Source: a virus
Reading direction: 5' to 3' (one strand)
Length of the DNA stretch: 64,000 nt
IMG/VR virus record: IMGVR_UViG_3300037493_004552
Coordinates: 1 to 64,000 of that record
Positions 8,937-20,263 of the stretch are shown here, one piece after another (position 1 is the stretch's first letter; each line of letters begins with the position of its first letter). The notes below the pieces were generated by a model. The model searched no databases and was not told the DNA's origin. It saw only the letters and a list, made by a program, of their open reading frames with translations. A program made the position numbers and the translations under genes.

Positions 8937-11636
8937 ATGATATCAACACAAGACTTCTTAAGAAGATTTGGAAGCCCTCTTGTGATATCTCTTACTGATA
9001 TTAAAGGTGTCAATAGTTTTGAGGGGTGGCATAAACATCATAATACAGCTGTATTATCAAAAATTAATAAAGATGAGACCACTCCCTATTGATTATTCTT
9101 TACTCCCAATGGGAACTACTGATCTATTCAACAGGAATGACAAAAGATAAGTAGGTCTAAAGAGACTCCTGGGCCCGCACCATATTATAATGCGCTTATA
9201 GTAGATATAGATATAAAAGATATCAAAAATAAATATCCCACTATGGAAGAACTCAGACTTCATATTGATGAAGTACTTAGTAAAATTACTATTCATCCAA
9301 CCGCTATTGTAGAATCATGATGAGGTTTCCATCTCTATCGAATGCTTAAAGAAGAGGATAGACAAGCGATTCATGATATATATGGTAATAAAATATTTGC
9401 TATCTCAAGATTTATGGCTACATTATTTGATTGATGAGATACAAATTCTAGTGTAGTAAGATGAGATATCAATGGCGTAATAAGACTTCCATGATCTAAC
9501 CATTGGAAAACAGGGAAACCTATCCCTGTTAAAATTGTATGGTATAGTGAAGAAAATTTCATTGATCTACAATGTATCGAAGATAGTCTTAAACAAATAG
9601 GCGAAGTAACTAAGACTATATCTGTTGCTAAAGACGCAGCTATATCAGTTGGAACAACGAAGTATTACGAAACTAGCCAAGTAAAAATTGCAGAAATAAT
9701 ATATAAATTATGAGCTTATCCTAGACTATATAAAGGTGAGGAACAAACATTCAGACTTGAATGAACTCATATATGTATAGTAGATAAAGATTGAAATGTT
9801 GATAGAACTGATTCATATAGGACTTGGCCTGCAAAAAATTGTGTACATTGCTTTTTGAAAGACAAATACACAATTGAAGAAAGACCTAGATGAGAACCTC
9901 GATCATTTGCATATCATTATTTTCATAAGAATAGCCAACAAACTAGAGCATTCTTTACGAAAGAGTTTAATATTGAATTCGAAAAATACAAAAAAGACGA
10001 AGTAGAAACTGTTATTCAAACCTTTGCTGGCAGAGATTATTTTGTAGAGCTTACTGACAGAAGAGTCATTATGCATAAGCAAATTAAATCTTGAAAAAAA
10101 ATGATTGATACAAATACCGATATATTTAGAAAACCTATCAAGATCATAGGTAAGTCCTGGACCAAATTTCATGCCAATGGTACGGAATGTGAGGACGAAC
10201 AAATGGTCTATGTGATGGAACTCGAGATTGATGGTAAAATAGTTAACAAGTTACTCTACCGTCTTCCGAGTAAAAAAAGATTCAATGAAAAATATGCGTG
10301 ATCTATATTTTATTATGGAGAAGATAATGACTTATGAATGTGGTATGAAGCTATGGATATCAGCGATTTACCAACAGTTCAAGTAACTGTACTTAGTGGT
10401 CTTTATAAAAATAGTGACTGAAGTTGAACAGTAATACTATGAGGAAAGGTTATTTATTGAAATCCAGGATTAAGATACTTTACTCCAGCATTCGAATTAA
10501 AAACTAAAATATCTGAAGAGATTTCATTGAAAGAATTCTATAGAAAATTCAACGAAATCTATGATGCTGAAGTTGCTGTTCCATTATTCCTTCAATTCAT
10601 TGCATTATGTGGAATGAATATTTGGGAGGGGACGACGGTCTATCCAGGTATGCTAGTATCTTGAAAGACTTGATGTTGAAAATCATCTATTGCAGAGATA
10701 CTAAAAAATATGGCTGGATATACAGCTTCTGACAGGAAAGTCGCCCTTCCGCAAATCACACCACAACCTTTGAAGATTATGTTTACTGACAATTCTATAT
10801 TATTCCCTGATGAACTAACATTAAATGTTGGTGAAAAGGCTGAAGAATCATGTAGAAATGGAATCAACAGAGATAAAGGTGCAAGAGGTATAGGTTGAGA
10901 TAACGCATACTATAACTTCAGAGCACCATTATTCTTTACATGAGAAAGAACATTTAAAGATGAATCGTTAAACAATAGACTTGCTGTTATTATTCTTTCT
11001 GAAAAATATTGGAAGAAAGATGGTAAAGATAAAGTAATTGATATTAAAAATTATTCCTGTATCAAAAATATATATGATTGATACTTTGGATATAAAAGAA
11101 ATATCAATGAATTACAAGCAGAGAAGGTATCAATGCTTGTAAAGGCAGGAATCAAGCCAAGAAACGCCGATGTCCGAGCTTATATCTTTACAGTTAATGA
11201 AGTCTTTCAATTCTGATTCGAAGAAGATGAACTCATAAAGATAGTTAAAACACATTTACAAAAAATGTGATTCGGAGGAGACGACGATATCACTGATGAA
11301 TGAGAATTACAAATGTATCTTTCAAAAATATTATTTGCTAGACAAGCACAATGTGTTAAAGAACAATATAAAAACAAATCATTATATAGATTTATGTTTA
11401 TGGACGACACAGCTTATGAAAAAGCTAGGTGATCACTAACAACATTAGTTAATAGTATTAATGCTTACTGAGAAAGAATTCATGTTTCAAAAAACTGAAT
11501 TACAATAGTAGTTAAAGAACTTAATAGTATTGTTGTAGATCAAGTACTTGAAAAAATAATGGAATTTGTTTTATCATGTAACAGCAAAGTGATACAATAT
11601 GTTAACAGAGACTCTGAAGAATGACCTTATAACTAA
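8937..11636 (+). CDS. primase-helicase: AEP (PrimPol) domain plus P-loop ATPase
   Basis: A 899-residue replication protein. The N-terminal archaeo-eukaryotic primase signature is VDIDIKD (D90 and D92, metal ligands) and ESGGGFHLY (S127...H132, two glycines from TGA TGA). A helicase domain has the P-loop SGKTGCGKSS near residues 575-584, where all three glycines are TGA codons, followed by a Walker B-like IMFTD segment. The order primase then SF3/D5-type ATPase is typical of phage and plasmid replication proteins that prime and unwind the origin. The far C-terminus overlaps the next gene by 38 bases. Confidence 0.88.
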
Positions 11637-12231
11637 CATAAGGAACTTCTTATATAATGGAGCACAGAGAGTGTGCTACAATAGACCAGTTAGTACATTC
11701 ATTGAAACTCAATTTAAGAAAAAGTTTTATGAATGTAATCTATATAATCCATTACTGTATTATCTTGAGAAAGAATGAATTTCTTTTACATGATATGGTA
11801 AGATATCTATGACAAATCATAAAGTAACAGAGAGATGAATTATGAGACCATTTAAATCAAATATTAAATTCTATTTATACACTAATAATACTATTGATGC
11901 TCAGAATTATAATGTAGAATTCTATTATACAGATATGGTATCGTTACTTTTTAGTTCTTGATTATTAGAATATGTTATTAAAGAACGAGTCGCAAGCGAC
12001 GACCTCATATCTAAACTCTCGGAGAAATGAGCAATGACAAAACGGCTGGGCTTACAAGATACCAGACGTGTGAAGGGGATTAAAGCCCTTTGATGTGATA
12101 GGAGTGATGTGTGACAGACTAGGAAATCTGACAACCTTCGTACGGGAGTTCAAATACATAACGACCAAGAAGATTGATTACAAGATGGTATATGCCCATC
12201 TGGAACCACATCAGATAACAAACCTATTTAA
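11599..12231 (+). CDS. unknown protein overlapping two neighbours, 143-210 aa
   Basis: The first 143 residues look genuine (YNRPVSTFIETQFKKKFY..., with TGA-encoded glycines). A TGA at 12028-12030 then leads, as Gly, into a segment that overlaps the PD-(D/E)XK gene in another frame for 260 bases and reads like noise. If TGA ended the gene, the overlap would be 59 bases. Position after the primase-helicase suggests a replication or recombination accessory role. Confidence 0.5.
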
Positions 12232-12355
12232 ACTTTCTCAAATGGGAGCGGACGCTCAAGTGATCGCTTACCATAAAGAAACTCAACAATATTATTTTTA
12301 TCCCTTTAGACTTCTTAATGGACAAGAAAGCGAAGCGTGAGCGCCAGAGAGTTAA
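11972..12355 (+). CDS. PD-(D/E)XK nuclease, Holliday-junction-resolvase-like
   Basis: Small 127-residue protein with the core KPFDVIGV (D41) followed by FVREFKY (E59-x-K61), the PD-(D/E)XK catalytic pattern, after an N-terminal GWAYKIPDVG segment seen in resolvase-like members of this fold. The C-terminal half is aromatic (QQYYFYPFR). It would cut branched or end DNA during recombination or packaging. Two internal TGA codons (GQNGW and PDVG) are read as Gly. Confidence 0.72.
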
Positions 12356-12500
12356 AAGAAAAAAACATTTATCTTTAATGAAAAATCATGAAGCTATAAG
12401 AATGGAAGCCGAAGATGCTTTCAATCTAGCGAATTATAAAATCCATTTACATTCTAACCCTGATCAGCATGCCCAAATGAAAGAAGAAAGTGATAGCTAA
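12318..12500 (+). CDS. small basic protein, 60 aa
   Basis: Starts inside the nuclease gene (38-base overlap). The first 20 residues are almost all Lys/Arg (DKKAKRERQRVKRKKH), the rest helical and acidic. Such charge-split small proteins often bind nucleic acid. No family recognised. Confidence 0.55.
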   Translation: MDKKAKRERQRVKRKKHLSLMKNHEAIRMEAEDAFNLANYKIHLHSNPDQHAQMKEESDS

Positions 12501-12960
12501 TATCACTGAAGTTAAAGCTTTGGATACGGAAATACTACAAGTAACTCCTACTGAAGCAATTTCTGATAACCAAAAGTTATCAGCAAAAGAACCATCAGCT
12601 CTTGAAAAAGCTATGGAAATACTTATGTTGAGTCAAGCTAACACTAATCAAGTTCTGAATAAAATCTCAGAAACTATGACTAATGTAGCAGAGGGTATTC
12701 AAAAAATCAACGATACAGCAAAGGCGACCGTTGATCATCAAATTGATTTGGATCAGATGAACAAATCCAAACCATTTAAAATCCAAATGATTTATCAATT
12801 AGATCAAAAAACTATTGATCTTTGAGATGGTATATTTGAATACGAAAGTACTTGAAAAGTATTCAAGACTAAACAAGAAGCTGTTGATTTCGGAGCTAAA
12901 CAATTCTGACCATATGGATACAGAATAGTTGAGGTCGAACAACCAGTATCACAACTCTAG
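12469..12960 (+). CDS. unknown protein, 163 aa
   Basis: I place the start at ATG 12469 (MPKGKKKVIANITEV), where the fourth codon is TGA; a standard-code reading would wrongly begin at the GTG at 12490. A helical middle (KAMEILMLSQANTNQVLNKI) is followed by a compact C-terminal part with aromatic residues and TGA glycines (FEYESTGKVF, KQFGPYGYR). Function unknown; it lies between recombination genes and the co-chaperonin. Confidence 0.65.
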
Positions 12961-12988
12961 GTTTTTTTATTTTTTCATTATATTACCC

Positions 12989-13366
12989 ATGACACAAAAT
13001 TACAAATTAGACAACGCTTACAGAGCAATCCAAGGCGTTACTAAAGTTACTGATATGTCAGTAGCTAACATCAAGGTCTTCACTAAATTGCTTCAAGCCC
13101 TTGAACCAGTTCTCGTTCCTTACTTTGATGAAAGAAGAGACGAAACTAAAAAATTTACTGACAAAGATGCTGAAGGTAAATTCATTATTACTGATCAGAT
13201 CGCTTTACAAGAAGTTGTAGAAGAACTTGCAAAGAAAGAAATTGAATTTACATCAGAGAAATTTAATATCACTTTGAAAAAAGGTGAGAAATGGTTCTCT
13301 ATCGAATTCAATAAAGCACTCGAAGATCTATACGGAGACAACTTTAACCTTGTCGAAGTAGAGTAA
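12989..13366 (+). CDS. unknown protein, 125 aa
   Basis: Acidic helical protein with a beta C-terminal part, no TGA codons and few glycines. The start is preceded by a T-rich stretch and CCC directly before ATG, a pattern shared with several starts here. Its TAA overlaps the ATG of the GroES-like gene (TAATG), implying translational coupling. A partner of the co-chaperonin is possible but unproven. Confidence 0.65.
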   Translation: MTQNYKLDNAYRAIQGVTKVTDMSVANIKVFTKLLQALEPVLVPYFDERRDETKKFTDKDAEGKFIITDQIALQEVVEELAKKEIEFTSEKFNITLKKGEKWFSIEFNKALEDLYGDNFNLVEVE

Positions 13367-13620
13367 TGAGAGTAATCCCAGTTGCGGGCAACATTATCAT
13401 CAAGAGGCTTCCAGTTTTGGACGCTGACGGATGAGAAATGGACGACGCTATTTCGACCTACCGCAGATGAGAAATCGCTGCGCTTTGAGATAAGGTAGAA
13501 ATACCAGTTAAAGTGGGCGATATCGTAATGATGAACAGAGGAAACTTCTTTTTGATCTTAGATGATGAAAAAAGCCTCTGCCATTACTCAGCAATATTCG
13601 GAATCGAATCAGTAGAATAA
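13366..13620 (+). CDS. GroES-like co-chaperonin
   Basis: The 84-residue protein fits the GroES fold from end to end: IIIKRLPVLDADGGE (first strands), STYRRGEIAALGD (the RGEVLAVG motif), IPVKVGDIVMMN (the DVKVGDIV motif) and an I(A)xxGI end. The glycines in RRGEIAALG are TGA. A phage co-chaperonin, as with T4 gp31, can adapt host GroEL to fold large capsid proteins. No GroEL is in the window, so host GroEL is the likely partner. It is the last gene of the plus-strand block, directly before two terminators. Confidence 0.78.
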
Positions 13621-13624
13621 TAAA

Positions 13625-13654
13625 AAAAACCCCGACCTTTAGGAAGGGGTTTTC
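13625..13654 (+). terminator. intrinsic terminator after the GroES-like gene
   Basis: AAAACCCC ... GGGGTTTT hairpin with an inner CCT/AGG pair, five bases after the TAA. It ends the plus-strand early block. Confidence 0.7.
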
Positions 13655-13656
13655 TT

Positions 13657-13680
13657 AAAACCTATTTTTTAATAGGTTTT
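13657..13680. terminator. bidirectional terminator between convergent gene blocks
   Basis: Perfect 10-bp inverted repeat AAAACCTATT / AATAGGTTTT with a TTTT loop, with A and T runs on both sides. It can end transcription from both the plus-strand block and the long minus-strand block. Confidence 0.75.
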
Positions 13681-13740
13681 TTAATAACTGGTTTTTTGCA
13701 AGCCATTATTAATATAGATTAATAAATAAAGCATACATAA

Positions 13741-13878
13741 TTATTCAGCCGCTACTTCTTCAGTTGCAACTTCTTCAGCTACTACTGTTTCTTCAGCAAC
13801 AACTTCTTCAGCTACTACAGCTGTTTCTTCTACTGCTACTTCTTCAGTAACAGCTTCAGTAAGGATTTCTTCTGTCAT
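13741..13878 (-). CDS. low-complexity Ala/Glu/Val protein, 45 aa
   Basis: MTEEILTEAVTEEVAVEETA followed by repeated AEEVVAEET-like units. The repeats make a long acidic helix. It is the last gene of the minus-strand structural block. An in-frame ATG upstream (13938) would add a hydrophobic 20-residue leader but overlaps the fibre gene. Function unknown. Confidence 0.5.
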   Translation of the reverse strand: MTEEILTEAVTEEVAVEETAVVAEEVVAEETVVAEEVATEEVAAE

Positions 13879-13912
13879 GACAAAAAGATGATGAAATAAA
13901 ACTATTAATATA

Positions 13913-15256
13913 CTAAGGTAGAGACTTTCTAATTGCATCTATTTGATCTTGTAGACTACCTAATATGATTGCTTGTGCAGCTATCTGTCAATTAAGTGTA
14001 TCTATAATAGGACAATTAGCAACGTCAGTACAATTAGCTACATCTGGTCTAGGTAATTGTTGTGAGTTATTAATATTACCATCTGATCCATGGATATTAA
14101 CTCGTACTCATGTTAAATCCCAATCAGCAATTCCAACTCCACCCGCACCTGTAACAGATAATGTATGTTCATTTACATTTCATAAATCAACAGTGAAATT
14201 AATTAATCCATCTGATCATAATATAGATAGAAGATTACCAACTAAACCTAATGTATGTTCATTTACATTAGTTAAATCAGCTTGGTCATTTAATAATCCA
14301 TCTGATCCATAAATATCTAATAAATTTCCTGATAATCATAATGTATGTTCATTAATATTAGTAAGATTTACTGTAGCATTTGCTATACCATCAGAACCTA
14401 AAATAGATAATAGATTAGGATTTACTAAATCAAGTATTAATGTATGTTCATTTACATTAGTTAAATCAACTTGGTCATTTGATATTCAATCACAACCATA
14501 TATATTAAGTAAGTTACCAACTAATCATAATGTATGTTCATTTACATTAGTTAAATCAACTGCTTGTGGAGCAGCATTTAACTGACTAATACTTAAAATA
14601 TTTCCACTCAAATCAAGGACTTGGTTATCAGTATTAATAGATGTTAAATCTACGGCATTAGTTCCAGAAAGAGAAAGGATATTTGTTGCGGTATCAAACG
14701 ATACTGTTTGAGCACAACATTGATTATTTTCTCGGTAAGCTAAATGATTAACATCGTCCCAAGTTAATACCTGCATGTGTTGTCTATTAGCAGGAAGTCC
14801 AACTGTTAAAGTATTTGCTGGAGTGATGAAAAATCTCATTCCATCAATACCTAAAATATTAATAGTATCTCAATTTCCTACATCCATCATTACTCCACCT
14901 GCGTCTGCAAAAGTATAGACTATGTTAGAAAAAATTGAACATAGATCTATTGTTGTAGTACCAACAGTAAGATCACAACCATTAATTCCTCAAAGAGAAA
15001 CTGCTATATTAGCGTTTAATCGTGCAGTACTTACTTCAATATTATGTCCAGCAATAACAATCGAACCATTACCCGATGTTAAAAGTGTTCATATGAAGTC
15101 AGGATTGTTTGTAAAACAAGCGAGTACATCATTACATGTAGTGCCTGCTGGTATCTGAACTAATGACCAATTACAACCATCAAAAAACGGAACCACGTTT
15201 ATTGGTGCTGGATTTGGACAATTTGGAATCAGATCAAATAAAGAAGTTATTGGCAT
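13913..15256 (-). CDS. tail-fibre-like protein with DLTNVNEHTL repeats
   Basis: The 447-residue protein begins with an N-terminal module shared with other fibre genes here (NCPNPAPINVVPFFDGCNW..., then an IPAGTTCNDVLAC segment). The C-terminal half has at least five copies of a roughly 31-residue unit, vDLTNVNEHTL-GLvGNLLxIyGSDG, likely a beta-solenoid or beta-helix shaft. Many unit glycines are TGA. The end (GSLQDQIDAIRKSL) is a possible coiled coil. It is probably a receptor-binding or shaft protein of the virion, inferred from repeats, length and position. Confidence 0.7.
14100..14580 (-). repeat. coding repeat array of the fibre gene
   Basis: On the plus strand the words AATGTATGTTCATTTACAT and GTTAAATCA recur every 90-100 bases. 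They encode the repeated NVNEHTL and VDLTN units. Related units occur in the next gene near 17040-17370. Confidence 0.7.
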
Positions 15257-15317
15257 AGCGACAAGTATTAAAAAATAAAGGTCATTAATAGTATAGTGAT
15301 TTTAATAAGATATACAA

Positions 15318-18300
15318 CTAAACAGGAATATAATCTATTTCATCTGATTGTTTATTATTTACTCGGTGAACAGCGAGCGTAGCTCAATCAGCCTTTCATA
15401 CTGTTCATGATCAATCAGAATTGAATCGTGATGATGGTCAGTATATAGTAACCACTCAATCATCTCTTCGATATTCTCCAAATGCACCGTCTCCGTTTCC
15501 ACCTGGATATATTAAATTCCATCCATAATTTTCTGCTCCATTAGTTCACATTCCATTTGGTGTAAAATAATGTGGAGAAACATTTGGAAGATTAGCTGGT
15601 ATCCATGGTAAAGCATTATTAGGTACATTCCATCATCATTTTGTAGCAGAGAAATTCCATGTTATTCAAGCCGATCAAAGTTGAGTATGTATTAGATTAG
15701 AATATGGTCAAGAATCTGAATATAAATCTTCTACATGATATGTATTACCATACCAAGGCATTTTATCTGGAGTATATGGAGGCCACATACCTTTTGCATT
15801 TAATTCATAGAGCACATCACAAACATCTTGATCTCCACCTGGAGTAGTAGTTGTAAAACGTTCTTGTTTTGGTCGTAGTACTCTAGGATCTATTTTTACC
15901 GCAGGGAATAATATATCTCCAGCTTGTAATAATACTATCTTAGTTCCTCATAAATTATATTCATTTGTTCTAGGTATAAGCGGATCACTTAATGATGAAC
16001 TACCACCATTACCTCATCAGAATTTACTATCAACAATTAAATCTAATTTATTTAATCCAATATTATATCTTAAACAAGCATATCTAAACGCATGTACATT
16101 ATGATCAATTTGGAATACTCATTGTAATGATATATGATAGTATCCAGTTTTAACAATAGTAATTGTTCTACATCAATATCATCAATCATTTTGACAGAAT
16201 TGACTCATAGAACTTGGACGAGGAACTCAGTTATCTAAGTTATTATCAGAAGGAGTTTGAGAATAATATGTTCAAAAGTCTTGACTGAATGTTGGTGATG
16301 AATAAAGCGCAGGTATAAATTGTTCTGTAAAATTTATTTTACATGTTCATAAAATTCATGCATCAGGTTGTATTTCATTAAGATGTTGGAATGGTAAAGA
16401 TGGATCAAGGTCTACAGTTGATATCATACTATTACCTATAGCATGCCATCATCTTGATTCATCAAAATTTGGTATAAACCATCTAGCATTTCTTGTAGAA
16501 GCATATCATCTCATTACTCCATCTTCTGGATCTACATTAGTATATAGATGATCTTTAGACCACATTACACAATTTTTACTTAATGATATTCTTGCTCGAT
16601 ATTTTTGTCTACTTGTTCGTTCAGATAATTCATTTATAGTTTTTTGAATTGTTATCATCATAGTAGCAACAAACAATCTCATATTACAAGATGATCTTGG
16701 TTCAGAAAAAAAGTTTGTCCAAGCAGCTTGTGTGTGTGGACTAGCATCAGGACCAAGTGTTGCGGGAACTCCATAATCTGCAACTCGGTCTACTAACATA
16801 TTACAAATACAGTCCTCTACATCATTACAATCAAATTTATAAAAACTAAAATCTATACATTGATTTAAGCATGTCATACATGAACCATATGTTAATGCTG
16901 ATTTTTTTACACACAATGTATAACCATCTATTGTAAGAATTTCTTCTGCAACTGATAATAAATCTTCAGTATGATTATCATCTCAATCACATCATCGTAT
17001 TTCTAAAAATGAATGACGAACTCCTCGTAAATCTATTGGATTTATTGGATCATTAAATAAATGGATTGTATGTTCGTTAATATTTTTAAGATCAGCAATA
17101 CTATTAATATGATTATCACTTCATAATAATTTTAAATGATTTCCTTGTATATCAAATGTATGTTCATTTGTATGTATTAAATCAACTGAACTATTTAATG
17201 AATGTATATCACTTCATCGAAGAGATAAAATATTTCATAATACAGTAATAGTTTCTTCATTAACATTTGTTAAATCAACAACACTATTAATTACTTTATC
17301 GCTTCATAATATATATAATAAATTATTTTGAAGATCTAAAGTATGTTCATTGACATTTATTAAATCTACACAACTATCAGGGTCGGGTATTTGAATTCCT
17401 AAGGTTCCCCCGTGTCGACGAGTCAAGCAAAGTATTTGTCCATTAGGACAATCATCAAATAGCGATAGCTTTTGATTGTCAGTATTAATATTTATTATTG
17501 GTTCTGGTGTAGGTGGTATAACTATTGAAGATGAACCATGTCATCCTCAAGTACAACTACATGTACCACAATGTGTGGAACAATTATCTCTAGAACCAGC
17601 TGATAATGTGATATTTTTACCATCATATATGACTGTTTGGAGGCAACATTGAGGTGGCATCCATTGTGCTTGGTTAGTATTACAGTCCCAAGTAAGCACT
17701 AATCGTTTATTATTAGGCATATAATCAGTAGGTTGACATGTATTTGCATCTGCTCAGTCATGCAATGCTATATATTGTCCTACTCCTGGCTCTTGTGTTC
17801 CATCTCCGTTTACTAATGCAATAGTATTAGTAGGATTAGCAAGGTTCCAAGCAATGATTATATCATTTACCGAATCACCTGCACCAAATGTTAGTGTTAT
17901 GTTCCCTGCCGATCATGCATTATCTGCTACAATCGTTATGGCAGTGGTAATACCTGCAAAGTATCAGGAATAATACGCTAGTAATGGTCCTGGTGTACAT
18001 CGTCCTGGAGTAAAATATTGATTTACAGGGGTCGGCAGCCCGATTTCGATGTTTCATCCACTTACATTGAAATGTGTTCCATCTATTCATAGATAAACAA
18101 GATTACCACGATTCAATATCTGATAATTATTTCTTCAATCAGTAATATAATAACTAGTATCTAACCATATTAATAGATCATAGATAAAATTTTGACCTAT
18201 AGTTAATACTGTACCTACTAATGTAGAGGTAATCTGTTGTATTGTTCCATTCATAACAGATAGATCATTAGTTGGACTAATAGTAATACTATGTGAGTCA

Positions 18301-18458
18301 AGACTTAGATCTTCACCTATCATACATTCAAGAACTTCTTGTGTTGTTTGATTTATTGTAGAATACTCTCGACAAGTTCCATTATAATATGGAACAGCTC
18401 AAGCTTCAGGCTTACATGCTACGAGTTCATCTATGGTTGGTGTTACGGCTGTGATCAT
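15318..18458 (-). CDS. large fibre/structural protein, 1046 aa
   Basis: An open frame of 1046 residues with dozens of TGA-encoded glycines. The N-terminus (TIDELVACKPEAGAVPYYNG) resembles the shared module of the other fibre genes. The middle contains five units related to VDLTNVNEHT-L-GNLL-I-GSD. Around residues 500-540 is a Cys-rich segment (CMTCLNQC, DCNDVEDCIC). The C-terminal third is beta-rich and Gly/Ser-rich, as in receptor-binding tips. Likely a long tail or head fibre, inferred from repeats and context. Confidence 0.7.
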
Positions 18459-18480
18459 ATGAAATATATTTCAAAATAAA

Positions 18481-18927
18481 TTACGGACAGATACATCATT
18501 GTGTTGCAGTATTCCAAGCTATTTGTGAATTTGCCATCGCTGTCATCTTAGCAAGGTAAGCTAAGTAAGTTGGCTCGGTAGAGTCGGCGACGACTTCTCC
18601 GAATGCTTGGATCGCTACCCTTCAGGCATTGCAATATAATACTATGTAATCTCATTCTGACATTCTTATTCCCTCATACTTATGAACCGACTCTCCTGGG
18701 AGATAGGCTGGGAAGTAAGCGAGACAATTCTTTTGGTCTGGTGTCTCTCAATTTTTTATGATATGTATTTTATATTTTACTCAAGCATATGTATCTCATT
18801 GATCTTGCTTTACCAAATTTGTTACGGTGATCGCAGAGATTACCCATTCTTTGTTAGCAGGTACTGTCCCCGCTGTGTAGGGTTGACTATCTGCAGGTGG
18901 AGTATATTGGAAAAGAATTTGGTTCAT
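18481..18927 (-). CDS. small virion-like protein, 148 aa
   Basis: MNQILFQYTPPADSQPYTAG, then a beta-sandwich-like sequence with conserved-looking AVTVTNLV and YLPGESVHKYEGIR parts; resembles small phage tip or decoration proteins only in general style. Five TGA codons read as Gly. Its ATG overlaps the stop of the next gene upstream by one base, so translation is probably coupled. Confidence 0.6.
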
Positions 18928-20078
18928 TAATGTTTATGGTTGGAATAAAACATTACTCAAAAAGATATTCATGGTCAAGCATATGATACCTCAGAATTGG
19001 ATTGTCCAACTCATACTGGTTGTAAATCATATACAGAACATCTAAATGATACGGTTGGTGTAACTCAATCTGTTCATCTTGAGTCTATCTTACATCCTAA
19101 AGCAATATATGTATCAGCATCTAACCATACTAATGAATGTCCATTTAATGTGACAGTCATAGATTTTAAACCATCAGCTCATGCATTAGATTGATATGGT
19201 GCATTAGCATATGATCATGCAAATGTTTCTTCTGCTCAATATTTTGCATCAATTAATATTTTAGGATTGGTAGCTTTTGGTACACAAACAAATAATCTTA
19301 TTCTTGATACTCAATTATTTATAACTGCTTCACCCTTCATTCGTATTTCATACATACCAGATTTTTCAATACGAATCATTCCATCATATGTATTAGTTCA
19401 GTTCATTCATGGGGATCATTGAAACACATCCATACTAGGGGTAAATGTAAGATTTATTCCTCCTCGTGCTGCTGAGTTAGTAAACAAAAATGATTGATAC
19501 ATATTTGTAACTAAAGATGGTTGTAGATCATTTGATGCATAACGTACCGCTCGAAGACCTTGATCACCACCATTACAATCTCGATAGGTATTTCAATTAG
19601 CATCTCATTTAAGAAATGCTCAGTTACAAGTAGGTGTACTTGGAACGATTACGACTCCTGTTGGAGGAGCGATAGCAATTTGAACTTGTTGGTTTCACAT
19701 AGATCAAATTATATTAACATTAACAACTCGTCCATTAACTGTACTACCAACTATTTTTGCTCAAAGATATCATGGGGTATCAGTAGAACTTACTCAAACT
19801 TTTTCATCAGTATCATTAATTACTAATGGTACTGCTTCGAGACAATGAGATGCATTAACTCTTAATACATATCATGCTGGTATTGTATCGATCGTGGTAT
19901 TGAAAAAATCTACAACACATTGTTTAGTTAATTGTTGTGGTATATGTAAGAGACACTCTTCAATAAGATCACATGGATTAACATATGAATGTAGTCCGTC
20001 ACAATCTACTTGGATTATTGAACCACAAGCCATAGCAGATGGATCAATATAATATATTCCGTAAAAAATTTCTGGCAT
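18927..20078 (-). CDS. structural/fibre-associated protein, 383 aa
   Basis: Starts MPEIFYGIYYIDPSAMACGS and is rich in beta-strand patterns with many TGA glycines. The C-terminal half has a jelly-roll-like pattern (SFLFTNSAARGGINLTFTP). A TAG lies just upstream of the ATG in frame, so the start is firm. Its location between fibre genes suggests a virion component; no family recognised. Confidence 0.6.
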
Positions 20079-20080
20079 AT

Positions 20081-20263
20081 CTAAATATTGAAACGGCTAA
20101 AAGATGAACCTTCAATTTGTTGTGGAGGTAATGGATATCTTATTGGTGTGGGTGTTGATGCTTCAGTAGTAGGATCTACTACAGACTTAACCTGACTGAC
20201 TACTGTCCTTCTGGTCATTGGTTGGGATACTGGAGCTTTCTGAGCTTGGAGATTGGATATCAT
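20081..20263 (-). CDS. small Pro/Thr-rich protein, 60 aa
   Basis: Ends in a low-complexity Pro/Thr linker (DPTTEASTPTPIRYPLPP). The first ATG overlaps the upstream gene by 77 bases; an internal ATG at 20218 would reduce this to 32. No TGA codon. Possibly a linker-like virion protein. Function unknown. Confidence 0.45.
   Translation of the reverse strand: MISNLQAQKAPVSQPMTRRTVVSQVKSVVDPTTEASTPTPIRYPLPPQQIEGSSFSRFNI

Noticed and set aside
13662-13706. 14-codon minus-strand frame MACKKPVIKKPIKK
   Set aside because: It overlaps the bidirectional terminator and is too short to support.
14100-14580. Repeat array that could look like a CRISPR
   Set aside because: Repeats are coding, diverged and lack uniform repeat/spacer lengths; no cas1/cas2 nearby.
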